A stretch of DNA of 39,029 nucleotides from Pseudomonadales bacterium (GTDB taxonomy: Bacteria > Pseudomonadota > Gammaproteobacteria > Pseudomonadales > Azotimanducaceae), in NCBI GenBank assembly GCA_019090385.1, contig JAHRWB010000180.1, positions 1 through 39,029 of the forward strand, written 5' to 3'. Below are positions 16,430 to 25,475 of the stretch, piece after piece. Numbering within the stretch: position 1 is the first letter of the stretch; each line of letters starts with the position of its first letter. A program made the translations under genes and the position numbers. The notes beneath the pieces were generated by a model. It did no database searches, had not been told where the DNA came from, and saw nothing but the letters and a program-made list of their open reading frames with translations.

Positions 16430-17690
16430 CGGTGCTCTCCAGGGTTCCCGTTGCCAGGCTACTGATGTCCACCCCCAGTTCTGCATAGAGCGCAAAAATT
16501 CGTGACTGGTATTTTTCCCGAGTGAACTCCCGCGCAAGAAACTCCCGGCCTGCCACGCCCATAGCATGGCATTCAGCACTCTCCATTTCGCTTATCCAAG
16601 TCAATTTTTCAGCCAACTGAGTAACATTTCCGCTTGCAAAGGTAGCTCCCGTTTCTCCCTCCAAAATCATTTCCGGTATACCTCCTATGTCTGCCCCTAT
16701 CACAGGTATTTCCATAGAATATGCTTCCAGCACGCTAAGGGGCGCATTTTCAAACCATTCGGAAGGCAGTACAACGACTTTTGAGAGTCTCAACTTCTGT
16801 TTAAGAGCCTGACCCGTCAGATATCCGGAAAATTCCACCTGAACAGACTCACGTGCAGCTAAAGACCGGAGACTTTCTTCATCCGGACCTGTACCAATAA
16901 TTCGCAATGGCACATCAGCCTGCGCTGCAGCCCGAATAAGTGTTTCCAAACCTTTTTCATGACCCAGCCGACCAAAATAAGTAATCATATCCCCCGGCTG
17001 GGATGAACTACTGGCTTCGAAGGATGAAAAATTGGGGATGTGCACCATTTTTTCTCGACTTATTCCCCATTCAACAAATTTTTCGATATAAAATCTACTC
17101 GGTACAACAAAGCGATCCACATGAGCCTGATAGGTATTCAGTAAACTGTGCAGCTTCGATTCCATATACACAATACTGCTCAGAAGCCGGGAATTTTTAA
17201 TACACTTTTGTCTAACGACATTAAAGTGTTGACCGCCTTTACAGCGCTCACATACCCCATCTGGTGCTAACATTTTGTATGCTGGACAAGCCAGTTTCAA
17301 ATCATGCAGCGTGATAACAGTGGGTATCTGGCGCTTACTGAGAACCGACAGAATCGATGGGGAAATATGATGATATAAATTATGCGCATGGCAAATATCT
17401 GGCTGACACTTATTGAGAAGTAACTCAATTTTACGCCGTGCCTCCAGAGAATAAATAGCCTTGGGTACCCTCCAGGCCTTTTGTAAAAAGGAATATTCGC
17501 TGCCATATTCAAGCTCATCCACAAAATAGGCATCCCAATCGCTGGGCCGATTTTCGGGATGTTGCATGGCGAACGGCACCACTTGGCCCCCAGCTTCTTC
17601 GAAAAGCCGGTTATGGCCCAAAAACACGCCCTCAGCGCCACCACGATTGTAGTAATAGTTATTCACGGACAAGAGTATAGGGCGAGTCAT
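16419..17690 (-). CDS. GT4-family glycosyltransferase (first of a pair)
   Basis: 423 residues from ATG 17690, giving TRPILLSVNNYYYNRGGAE, a typical N-terminus; the frame stays open to 17798 without family support. Four cysteines in CPAYKML...CERCKGG...QKC (about residues 138-170) form the Cys-rich loop found in a subgroup of GT4 enzymes that use undecaprenyl-linked or capsular acceptors. The donor domain has YFGRLGHEKGLETLI near 245 and SEWFENAPLSVLEAYS near 325. It is divergent from the aminopeptidase gene (158 bp apart) and coupled to the next glycosyltransferase. No other polysaccharide genes are in the window. Confidence 0.88.
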   Translation of the reverse strand: MTRPILLSVNNYYYNRGGAEGVFLGHNRLFEEAGGQVVPFAMQHPENRPSDWDAYFVDELEYGSEYSFLQKAWRVPKAIYSLEARRKIELLLNKCQPDICHAHNLYHHISPSILSVLSKRQIPTVITLHDLKLACPAYKMLAPDGVCERCKGGQHFNVVRQKCIKNSRLLSSIVYMESKLHSLLNTYQAHVDRFVVPSRFYIEKFVEWGISREKMVHIPNFSSFEASSSSQPGDMITYFGRLGHEKGLETLIRAAAQADVPLRIIGTGPDEESLRSLAARESVQVEFSGYLTGQALKQKLRLSKVVVLPSEWFENAPLSVLEAYSMEIPVIGADIGGIPEMILEGETGATFASGNVTQLAEKLTWISEMESAECHAMGVAGREFLAREFTREKYQSRIFALYAELGVDISSLATGTLESTVAR

Positions 17691-17848
17691 ATAGCTGAGT
17701 TTAATCACGCATAAAGGCGCAAGTTTAACCTGATCAATGCCTATAATCCCAACAATGCGCACAAAATTCACCCAAATAATGCAGCTAACATGCAGCACCT
17801 ATAACATTGCGCTAAACTACCTGCTCCGGATCAACATCAGGATTTTCA

Positions 17849-19237
17849 GTGTCTGAGTCTGCACTAATTAATGAATCAAACAAGATAGTGGAAATCGAAC
17901 TACTGTCCCAGGCAAATTACCCCGCATGGCTGGACAAAGCCGCGAAAAGCTCCCAGGACTGGATATCCCAAACTGGATTTTCTGCCAAACCCGGTGCAGC
18001 CTGCTGGGTCCCGGATAAGCAAGGTAACAGTTTTGTTTTACTCATCTGGGATGGTGAAGACGCATTAAATGCCCTCATGGCCCAGCCATTGAGCTTACCC
18101 GAAGGTGACTACCGACTCAGCGCAGCGTCTACTGAAAATCTGAACGCCATGACACTCGGTCAGCTGACCCTGGGGTGGGGACTGGCAAGCTACCAGTTTT
18201 TAAACTACAAAGAAGCCAAGCGCCAAGCTGCACGCCTGCTGATACCTGAAAATTGCGATGCCGATCGGGTTCGAGCCCAGCTTAGAGCCACGAGCCTGGT
18301 AAGAGACCTGATCAATACCCCTGCCGCAGATATGCAGCCTTCCGATCTGGCCCGTTCGACCCTGGCATTTCGGCGCAGACACAAAGGTATACAGGTTAAT
18401 ATATGTCAGGGAGAACAGCTTTTAGAAAAAGGCTACCGCTCCATATATACGGTAGGACAAGCCAGCGTGCATGATCCTCGGCTAATCGACCTCTCCTGGG
18501 GTGATCCCTCCAATCCAAAAATCACCCTGGTTGGCAAAGGTGTTTGCTTTGACAGCGGCGGACTGGATCTCAAGCCAGCCAGCGGCATGCGAAATATGAA
18601 GAAAGACATGGGCGGAGCAGCCCATGTGCTGGGCCTGGCGGAACTCGTCATTTCACAAAATTTACCCATTCGTTTGCGAGTGCTCATACCTGCCGTGGAA
18701 AATGCTGTTGCTGGGAATGCATTTCGCCCGGGTGACATTATCAACAGTTACAAGGGATTGTCCGTAGAAGTTGGTAATACAGATGCAGAGGGCCGCCTGG
18801 TACTCAGTGATGCTCTAACGCTGGCCTGCGAGGAAAAACCGGAACTCGTCATAGATTTTGCCACACTCACCGGCGCAGGCCGCGTTGCTCTGGGCACAGA
18901 CCTCCCTGCACTTTTTTGTAACCGAGATGATGTAGCAGAAGCCATATTAAAAAGTGCCTGCACAGTTAACGACCCCCTGTGGCGACTGCCTCTGCATCAG
19001 CCTTACCTTAAGTATATTAAGGGACAAATTTCAGATCTGGTTAATACTGCATCCATTGCCATGGGAGGCGCCATCACTGCCGCACTTTTTCTGGAACAAT
19101 TTCTTGATAATGAGGTGCCCTGGGTACATCTAGACCTAATGGCCTACAATAACAGCTCCAAACCCGGACACCCTGAAGGGGGCGAAGCCATGGCAATGCG
19201 AGCCCTGTTTGAATATCTGGCATCAAAGTATGTCTGA
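17849..19237 (+). CDS. Leucyl aminopeptidase, M17 family (PepB-like)
   Basis: 462 residues from GTG 17849 with AGGA 6 nt upstream. M17 enzymes are cytosolic dizinc/manganese exopeptidases that remove N-terminal residues from peptides. The catalytic domain shows GKGVCFDSGGLDLKP near 229, KKDMGGAAH near 252 and the signature NTDAEGRLVLSDAL near 310; the metal-binding Lys, Asp and Glu are all present. The N-terminal domain is diverged, as in the alternative M17 branch common in alphaproteobacteria and some gammaproteobacteria. A TATAAT lies at 17742-17747. It begins a tight rightward group and overlaps hisI by 8 bp. Confidence 0.93.
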   Translation: MSESALINESNKIVEIELLSQANYPAWLDKAAKSSQDWISQTGFSAKPGAACWVPDKQGNSFVLLIWDGEDALNALMAQPLSLPEGDYRLSAASTENLNAMTLGQLTLGWGLASYQFLNYKEAKRQAARLLIPENCDADRVRAQLRATSLVRDLINTPAADMQPSDLARSTLAFRRRHKGIQVNICQGEQLLEKGYRSIYTVGQASVHDPRLIDLSWGDPSNPKITLVGKGVCFDSGGLDLKPASGMRNMKKDMGGAAHVLGLAELVISQNLPIRLRVLIPAVENAVAGNAFRPGDIINSYKGLSVEVGNTDAEGRLVLSDALTLACEEKPELVIDFATLTGAGRVALGTDLPALFCNRDDVAEAILKSACTVNDPLWRLPLHQPYLKYIKGQISDLVNTASIAMGGAITAALFLEQFLDNEVPWVHLDLMAYNNSSKPGHPEGGEAMAMRALFEYLASKYV

Positions 19238-19634
19238 GAAATTTTTTAAATCTATTGAAAACGATGCTGCTGGCACAGAATATGCGCTGGGCAAAATCCT
19301 TGGGGAACTCAAATTCACCAAAGATGGCCTGATACCCGCCATTGCCCAACAGTTTGATACAGGCACGGTATTGATGCAGGCCTGGATGAATGTCAAATCA
19401 ATAAGAAAATCAATTGAATCAGGTCGTGTTTGCTACTGGTCCCGCAGCCGCAAGAAATTTTGGTTTAAAGGTGAGGAATCCGGCAACGTACAATCATTAA
19501 AAGAAATACGTATAGACTGTGATGGAGACAGCCTGTTGTTGATAGTCGATCAAACCGGGCCTGCCTGCCATACCAACCGGCAAAGCTGCTTTTTTCTTAC
19601 CATTAAAAACAACGATATAGTTGTTTCGCAATAA
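19230..19634 (+). CDS. hisI: Phosphoribosyl-AMP cyclohydrolase HisI
   Basis: 134 residues from ATG 19230, overlapping the aminopeptidase stop by 8 bp. It opens the purine ring of phosphoribosyl-AMP, the third step of histidine synthesis. Motifs: GLIPAIAQQFDTGTVLMQAWMN near 29-50, CYWSRSRKKFWFKGEESG near 68, the metal-binding IDCDGDSLLL near 95, and the zinc-ligand region ACHTNRQSCF near 112. The HisE (PRA-PH) domain is absent, so this is the stand-alone form. It is far from any other his gene in view and has no Shine-Dalgarno, so it likely depends on translational coupling. Confidence 0.94.
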   Translation: MSEKFFKSIENDAAGTEYALGKILGELKFTKDGLIPAIAQQFDTGTVLMQAWMNVKSIRKSIESGRVCYWSRSRKKFWFKGEESGNVQSLKEIRIDCDGDSLLLIVDQTGPACHTNRQSCFFLTIKNNDIVVSQ

Positions 19635-19706
19635 TCAAGCAGTTATCACCAAACAACAGCAAACCATCAAACATTCCATATGACCTCAAATCTAATAGGG
19701 CTAGCA

Positions 19707-21119
19707 ATGCAACTGAAGATACACAACACCTTTTCCGGGAAAAAGGAACTTTTCGTACCACGCGACCCTAACCGGATTACTCTGTACGCATGCGGCCCGA
19801 CCGTATATAACTACATCCACATTGGAAATGGCCGGCCCGCAGTCGTTTTTGACGTACTCTTCCGGCTGCTCAAGGCCGGCTTTCCGAATGTCGCATACGC
19901 TCGCAATATTACCGATATTGATGACAAAATTAACGCCGCCGTGCCAGACTCCAATGATAAAAATGCTGCTATCCGTGAATTATCCGACTACTACAGCGAA
20001 GCTTATACCAAAGATGTCTCTGCCCTCGGCACGCTCACTCCCACCTTCGTACCGAGAGCCACTGATCATATCGAAGAAATCATCGCCCTGATAAAAACCC
20101 TAATAGAGCGCGGGCATGCCTACGCTGCAGAAGGCCATGTATTGTTTGATGTCCCCTCCTACGCGGACTACGGACAACTGTCGAATCGCTCCCTGCAGGA
20201 TATGCTCGATGGTGCCAGGGTAGAAGTCGCCCCTTACAAAAAAGATCCCAAGGATTTTGTCTTGTGGAAACCTTCTGACGATAAGACGCCTGGCTGGGAC
20301 AGTCCCTGGGGTAAAGGCCGGCCTGGATGGCACATAGAATGTTCCGCAATGATCCACAAACACCTCGGTCCCAGCATAGATATCCATGGTGGTGGCTCAG
20401 ACTTGATCTTCCCACACCATGAAAACGAATTGGCTCAGGGGCGCTGCGCATTTAGCGATGAGCCATTTGCAAACTACTGGATGCACAATGGCATGCTTAC
20501 TCTGGGCAACGAAAAAATGTCCAAGTCAGTGGGAAACATCGAAACCATTCGTGATCTGCTTAAAGATTTTCGTGGAGAAACCCTTAGATATGCGCTCTTG
20601 ACCGGAAAATATCGCTCTCCACTTAGCTGGTCCCGAGAACTCGTCGCACAAGCCAAAAGCAGTCTAGACCGTCTTTACCAATCAATAATGCAGGTCGGCG
20701 ACACAACGGGCTCTGCCACTTCACTCGCCTATAGCGAAGTCAACATCAAAGATCTTCCCCCAGCGGTGGTAAAAGCACTTTCTGATGATCTGAATACACC
20801 TCTGGCGTTGGCCGCAATGCATGAAATTGCTGGCGATATAAACAAATCTGACGACCCTAAGCGCAAAGCAGAACTAAAAACACAGCTGCTTGCCAGTGGC
20901 TGGTTGTTGGGCTTGTTAACCTACACGCCGGCCACCTGGTTTCAGGGCGAAGACAAGCGCGAAATTGACGAAACAGACATTCAGGCGCTGATAGCAGAGC
21001 GAAACCAGGCACGAAGTGATAAAAACTGGCAAAAAGCTGATGAAGTCCGCGATCATTTACTGGCGATGAACATTGAACTGGAAGATACGGCCAGCGGCAC
21101 TCGCTGGAAAACTATTTAA
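19707..21119 (+). CDS. cysS: Cysteine--tRNA ligase CysS
   Basis: 470 residues from ATG 19707 (an ATG at 19680 would add 9 residues of no family likeness). It charges tRNA-Cys. The zinc ligand Cys29 is in [10 protein letters not shown], the HIGH-type motif HIGN at 38-41, the WHIECSAM and [18 protein letters not shown] blocks near 212-240, and KMSKS at 270-274. The C-terminal anticodon domain includes [17 protein letters not shown]. To my eye the block [21 protein letters not shown] and the opening VYNYIHIGN are closer to alphaproteobacterial CysS than to the E. coli enzyme; this needs a tree. Confidence 0.95.
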   Translation: MQLKIHNTFSGKKELFVPRDPNRITLYACGPTVYNYIHIGNGRPAVVFDVLFRLLKAGFPNVAYARNITDIDDKINAAVPDSNDKNAAIRELSDYYSEAYTKDVSALGTLTPTFVPRATDHIEEIIALIKTLIERGHAYAAEGHVLFDVPSYADYGQLSNRSLQDMLDGARVEVAPYKKDPKDFVLWKPSDDKTPGWDSPWGKGRPGWHIECSAMIHKHLGPSIDIHGGGSDLIFPHHENELAQGRCAFSDEPFANYWMHNGMLTLGNEKMSKSVGNIETIRDLLKDFRGETLRYALLTGKYRSPLSWSRELVAQAKSSLDRLYQSIMQVGDTTGSATSLAYSEVNIKDLPPAVVKALSDDLNTPLALAAMHEIAGDINKSDDPKRKAELKTQLLASGWLLGLLTYTPATWFQGEDKREIDETDIQALIAERNQARSDKNWQKADEVRDHLLAMNIELEDTASGTRWKTI

Positions 21120-21125
21120 TAAACA

Positions 21126-22322
21126 ATGAGCCTGCACATTGGAATTGTAGGTGGTGGAATTGGTGGTCTTTGCACTGCCATCGCATTGAGAGCCATTGGA
21201 TTGCAGGTTAGTCTATACGAGCAATCCGATAGCGCAGGAGAATATGGAGCAGGCATTCAGCTTTCTCCAAATGCTACGCGTATTTTCAAAGCCCTGGGCT
21301 TGCTGGATGCCATTGAAACGGTCAGTTTCAAACCCCAAAATGCCCAACTTCGTTCCTGGAAAAACGCCCGACTCATAGCCTCAGTACCACTGGGACAGAC
21401 CTCCCTTGATAGATATGGCTCACCCTACTTGCATATTCATCGTAGTAATCTTCATGATATTCTCAGACAACGCGCACAATCCGCGGGGGTGCACTTCCGG
21501 TTTGCCCACAGACTTGTCGATCTGTCTCAGCAGGACGATCATGTCAGTCTGGCATTTGCCAATGGAAAACTTTACCAGCATGAACTAATTATTGGCTGCG
21601 ATGGCATCAAGTCTGCCGTACGAAACCTGCTATTTGACAATACCCACCCCCAGTTTAGCGGTCATGTCGCTTGGCGCGGTTTGATAAAAACCAATAAGCT
21701 GCCGGACAATCTTATCGCCCCGAACGCAACAGTTCATCTGGGCCCTCATCAACACTTCGTACATTACTACCTGGGCTCCGGAGACTATGTAAATTTTGTA
21801 GCAGTGCTGGATAATCAGGACTGGCAACAAGAATCCTGGTCAATCCCAGCTGATAAAAAGGCACTGGAATGCGCATTTTCAGGCTGGAATACTCCCGTGC
21901 AGACTCTCATCAAAAACATAGATGTCTGTTATATGTGGGCACTTTTTCATCACAGCCCACTTAAAAACTGGACGGATAGACGTATCACTTTGTTGGGAGA
22001 TGCTTGCCATCCCATGCTGCCATATATGGCCCAGGGTGCTGCCATGGCCATTGAAGATGCCTGGGTGCTCAGCCGCTTGCTGGAACAAAAAGAGCAAGAG
22101 CCCCGCCTGGCACTGGCTGAATACCAAAAATATCGCCTGGCTCGAACTGCAAAAGTACAAGCCGCCTCCGAAGAACAAGGAAATATGTTCCATCTTGCAG
22201 ATCGTACATCAATAACCTTCAGAAATCTCAAACTGGGACTTGGCAGTCGCTATCTCCCGGATCTGGCACTACAGAGTATGGACTGGATCTACGGCTATGA
22301 TGCGGTCAAAGGATTTCACTAA
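21126..22322 (+). CDS. FAD-dependent monooxygenase, salicylate-hydroxylase-like
   Basis: 398 residues, a class A flavoprotein monooxygenase. The FAD dinucleotide fold GGGIGG is at 9-14, the second FAD/NAD(P)H motif GCDGIKSAVR near 157, and the third GDACHPMLPYMAQGAAMAIEDA near 295-317. The order and spacing match 3-hydroxybenzoate 6-hydroxylase and salicylate hydroxylase-type enzymes, which insert one oxygen on an aromatic ring at the expense of NAD(P)H. It lies only 6 bp after cysS and 40 bp before the M20 peptidase. No ring-cleavage dioxygenase is nearby, so the substrate is open. Confidence 0.88.
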   Translation: MSLHIGIVGGGIGGLCTAIALRAIGLQVSLYEQSDSAGEYGAGIQLSPNATRIFKALGLLDAIETVSFKPQNAQLRSWKNARLIASVPLGQTSLDRYGSPYLHIHRSNLHDILRQRAQSAGVHFRFAHRLVDLSQQDDHVSLAFANGKLYQHELIIGCDGIKSAVRNLLFDNTHPQFSGHVAWRGLIKTNKLPDNLIAPNATVHLGPHQHFVHYYLGSGDYVNFVAVLDNQDWQQESWSIPADKKALECAFSGWNTPVQTLIKNIDVCYMWALFHHSPLKNWTDRRITLLGDACHPMLPYMAQGAAMAIEDAWVLSRLLEQKEQEPRLALAEYQKYRLARTAKVQAASEEQGNMFHLADRTSITFRNLKLGLGSRYLPDLALQSMDWIYGYDAVKGFH

Positions 22323-22362
22323 CTATTATTACAAGCCTCTCACACAAGTTTAGGTAATTAGC

Positions 22363-23805
22363 ATGTCTGCAACTTCAACGCCGAACAAAATGCAAAAATT
22401 TATTGACCAGGCCTGGGATAAATCCATTATTCCCGCGCTGTGTGAGTATATAAAAATTCCCAACAAGTCTCCTATGTTTGACTCCGAATGGCAAGCCCAT
22501 GGATACATGCAAACAGCTATCGAGCTATTAGATGACTGGTGCAAAAATTCTGGAATAAAGAATCTGTCACACCGCATCGTGACATTGGAGGGTCGTACCC
22601 CCTTGCTCTTCTGCGAAATTGCAGCCAGCTCTCCACACACAAAAACCAACCAGAAAGAACCCGTCGTTCTCCTTTATGGCCACTATGACAAACAACCAGA
22701 GTTTTCAGGCTGGCGAGATGGTTTAGGTCCTTTTGATCCGGTGCTAAAAGACGATCGCCTGTATGGTCGCGGTGGCGCGGACGACGGCTATTCGCTTTTT
22801 GCCGCCCTCACCGCCATTCACACGCTGCAAAAATTTGATCGTGCATATCCTCGCTGTGTCTTTGTTATTGAAGGCTGCGAAGAAAGCGGCAGTTATGATT
22901 TACCCTACTATATGGACCTATTGAGCGATGAAATTGGTCAGCCTGATTTGGTGATCTGCCTGGACGCAGAGTGCGCTAGTTATGATCAGCTTTGGGTAAC
23001 CACTTCCTTACGCGGAACGATAGCCGGGACACTCACGGTGCAGGTGCTCACCGAAGGCGTCCACTCTGGCGCTGCCAGCGGTATCGTACCCTCCAGTTTC
23101 CGCATTGCCCGCGAGCTACTGGAACGCATAGAGAGTTCCCGAACTGGACTAATGCACGAAGATTTTTACACTCCCATTCCTGATAAAGTGCGCAATCATG
23201 TACGAGCAATGGCCACATCACTGGGCGAACAGGTTTACAGTAAATTCCCCTGGAGCAGCAGCACCCAGCCTATGAATGAAGATGCCACCACAATGATTTT
23301 AAACAGCACCTGGGAGCCCACCTTGAGCGTCACAGGTATCAGTGGGGCTCCGGATGTGTCTGATGCCGGAAACACCCTGCGCCCAGAGACAGCGCTGAAG
23401 CTGTCAGTACGACTACCCCCTACCCTCAATGCAGAGATGGCGGCCAGCAAACTTAAATCAATACTAGAAGATGAGCCACCCTACCGGGCTACTGTTTCAT
23501 TCGTCGCAGAAAATGCCCAGTCAGGATGGGCGGGGCCTGAAATGGATGAACGGCTGGCAAGCATTATTCAGCGTGCATCACAGCAGTATTTCAACACGCC
23601 TATGCAGTACATGCCCATGGGTGGCACCATTCCATTCATAAAGATGCTGGCAGAAAAATTTCCCAACGTTCAGTTTATGGTGACGGGATTGCTCGGACCG
23701 GAATCTAATGCCCATGGCCCAAACGAGTTTTTACATGTCCAAACAGGTAAGCGACTCACAGCGTGTGTGGCAGAAGTGCTGTCCAGTATGAGTGCTGAAA
23801 CATAA
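22363..23805 (+). CDS. M20-family metallopeptidase (dipeptidase or amidohydrolase)
   Basis: 480 residues. The metal ligands and catalytic residues of the M20 family are present: His-x-Asp in LLYGHYDKQPE near 106, the bridging acid region GRGGADDGYS near 137, the catalytic glutamate pair in EGCEESGS near 170, LDAE near 201, and the C-terminal histidine in SNAHGPNEF near 455. The inserted dimerisation domain spans about 220-380 (TVQVLTEGVHSG). Length and the GHYD/KQPE signature fit the CNDP/DapE-like M20A/F group acting on dipeptides or N-acyl amino acids. It has no signal peptide. It ends the rightward group begun by the M17 aminopeptidase. Confidence 0.9.
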   Translation: MSATSTPNKMQKFIDQAWDKSIIPALCEYIKIPNKSPMFDSEWQAHGYMQTAIELLDDWCKNSGIKNLSHRIVTLEGRTPLLFCEIAASSPHTKTNQKEPVVLLYGHYDKQPEFSGWRDGLGPFDPVLKDDRLYGRGGADDGYSLFAALTAIHTLQKFDRAYPRCVFVIEGCEESGSYDLPYYMDLLSDEIGQPDLVICLDAECASYDQLWVTTSLRGTIAGTLTVQVLTEGVHSGAASGIVPSSFRIARELLERIESSRTGLMHEDFYTPIPDKVRNHVRAMATSLGEQVYSKFPWSSSTQPMNEDATTMILNSTWEPTLSVTGISGAPDVSDAGNTLRPETALKLSVRLPPTLNAEMAASKLKSILEDEPPYRATVSFVAENAQSGWAGPEMDERLASIIQRASQQYFNTPMQYMPMGGTIPFIKMLAEKFPNVQFMVTGLLGPESNAHGPNEFLHVQTGKRLTACVAEVLSSMSAET

Positions 23806-23826
23806 GCCAGCGAGCCGATTAGCGCC

Positions 23827-24417
23827 TTAATGCAACCAGCGGCTGTTTTTTCCAAATTGAGGTTTTAAAAACTCCATCTGATCACCCAATATTCTGCCGC
23901 TGTTTGTCAGTGCCAGGTATTCCGCCAAATTGGGAATATACGGCAATGCCAGTAACTGCATATTGCACTCATGCACCAGCCTACTGCCCTTTCGGTGGTT
24001 ACACTTTCGACAAGCTGATACAACGTTATCCCAACTGTCCGTTCCACCTCGTGAACTGGGCACAACATGATCCCGAGTTAATAGAGCATCTTCGAACCCG
24101 TTCCCGCAATACATACAAAGATTTTGATCGCGTTGGAACAAAGCAGGATTAGTCAACGGTGGCAGCATGTTTTGTTGGAAATGCATGCGGCCTTCGCAGG
24201 CAATAATGCTGTGCAGCTCAAAAAGTGTCGACTCACCACTCAGCTTTGAAGTCCCACCACGAATTTTGAGAAAAGCATCACCTAGAGACCAGAGAACCAG
24301 GCCACGAGAGTATAGACATACCGCCTGCTGCCACTTCAGCCATTCAACAGGCTGCCCTGCAACATTGAGCCGCAGTATTTTTGGATTTCGCTGAAACTCA
24401 TCCAGTGTATGCAACAT
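23827..24417 (-). CDS. HNH endonuclease-family protein
   Basis: 196 residues. The zinc-supported HNH fold has Cys101-x-x-Cys104, Asp116-His117 in RDHVVPSSRGG, Asn131 in WDNVV, and Cys136-x-x-Cys139-Asn-His in CRKCNHRKG. An N-terminal domain (PKILRLNVAGQPVEWLKWQQAV) is shared with a widespread single-copy gammaproteobacterial HNH gene of unknown biology. GAGG lies 5 nt before the ATG. It is convergent with the M20 gene (21 bp apart) and has no toxin, methylase or phage neighbour, so it is not an obvious defence gene. Confidence 0.88.
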   Translation of the reverse strand: MLHTLDEFQRNPKILRLNVAGQPVEWLKWQQAVCLYSRGLVLWSLGDAFLKIRGGTSKLSGESTLFELHSIIACEGRMHFQQNMLPPLTNPALFQRDQNLCMYCGNGFEDALLTRDHVVPSSRGGTDSWDNVVSACRKCNHRKGSRLVHECNMQLLALPYIPNLAEYLALTNSGRILGDQMEFLKPQFGKNSRWLH

Positions 24418-24473
24418 ACAAGCCTCAAACCCTTTCTATAGCACCCCTATAATCTACAAACCAGTGCTTCTAA

Positions 24474-25379
24474 TCAACCGTTACTCAGGAGATACCCTAT
24501 ATATCCCCCGGATATAACCTTTTCCTGTCGTTTTTTGCTCTTTGCATCTGAGGCGGGACTATTCCTCGCTTCGATCAGAACGCTGAAAGCAATACCCCTC
24601 GAATCCCGCCCCTCAATCCGTATCGTCAATTCTGATGGCAGCAATACCATAGCGCTAAATCGGGCAGCAATTCGTGTGACTGCCTGAAAATTCCCAGCTA
24701 GCTCATTTTTCACTATCGTGGTTACTGCCAGGGCAAGTGTAGCCGTCCCATGCAGTATAATATCGGGCAATCCAGCTCTGCGAGCAACTGCTCTATCGGT
24801 ATGAATCGGATTCCAGATTCTCGAACACTCTGTATAAATATGTGCCATACCGGGGCCAATAGATTGAGTATATTGGCGGTACTGCGATAACTCAGCCACC
24901 TCAGGAATCGCCGGTGCTGAATCTTGCGCAATATCTCCAACTGACTGAAACGAATCGACCTGTTCACCCAAGTACATACTGCCCTGGAATGTGGTGCAAA
25001 GAAGCAACCCATGGGCATCTCGTGTTTCTATGCGCATGGTTTCGTACACTCCGGATGTTTTTTGTGTCACGCTTACAACCCTGATCGAGGTAATAAGTTT
25101 TTCACTGGCTAAAATAGCAGCATGAATGTGAAGATCATGACTGGCGTGCACGACACCCAACCCGTCACTGATATGCCGATTGGAGCGTGCGCGTAATTCA
25201 GATATAAGCGGCCATTCAAAACACACTGGAAACAATGGGTGAGCCACTATTTCCCGCTCACTATCATAATATTCGATTCCCTTATCTGCCAGACAAGCCA
25301 TATAAGACATCAGCCAGCGCTCATCCACTCGCGACTCGTGTTCTATAATTCCGCTTTGCTTAATGTCAGAATTAGCCAT
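24474..25379 (-). CDS. Double hot-dog MaoC-like acyl-CoA dehydratase
   Basis: 301 residues from ATG 25379, with GAGGG a few nt upstream; the GTG at 25385 sits on top of that site. The chain is two hot-dog units: an N-terminal one (FPVCFEWPLISELR near 50, FAS1-type dehydratase-like) and a C-terminal one with the hydratase-2 motif WNPIHTDRAVARRAG at 189-203, where Asp195 and His193 would be catalytic, then LHGTATLALA at 209-218. This architecture is found in mesaconyl-CoA hydratase-like and 3-hydroxyacyl-ACP dehydratase-like proteins. It is divergent from the SPOR gene and separated from other acyl-CoA genes. Confidence 0.82.
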   Translation of the reverse strand: MANSDIKQSGIIEHESRVDERWLMSYMACLADKGIEYYDSEREIVAHPLFPVCFEWPLISELRARSNRHISDGLGVVHASHDLHIHAAILASEKLITSIRVVSVTQKTSGVYETMRIETRDAHGLLLCTTFQGSMYLGEQVDSFQSVGDIAQDSAPAIPEVAELSQYRQYTQSIGPGMAHIYTECSRIWNPIHTDRAVARRAGLPDIILHGTATLALAVTTIVKNELAGNFQAVTRIAARFSAMVLLPSELTIRIEGRDSRGIAFSVLIEARNSPASDAKSKKRQEKVISGGYIGYLLSNG

Positions 25380-25475
25380 ACTCACCCTCTTTTAATCAAA
25401 TGCTGCAATACTAACTTTGACAGACCTCGTCGAAGGAGGCAAAGTAGTGCCAGCTTGTTTGCTGATATAACAACC

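Noticed and set aside
23827-24417. HNH gene as part of a restriction or phage-defence island
   Set aside because: No methylase, helicase, toxin or integrase nearby; it looks like the common chromosomal HNH gene.
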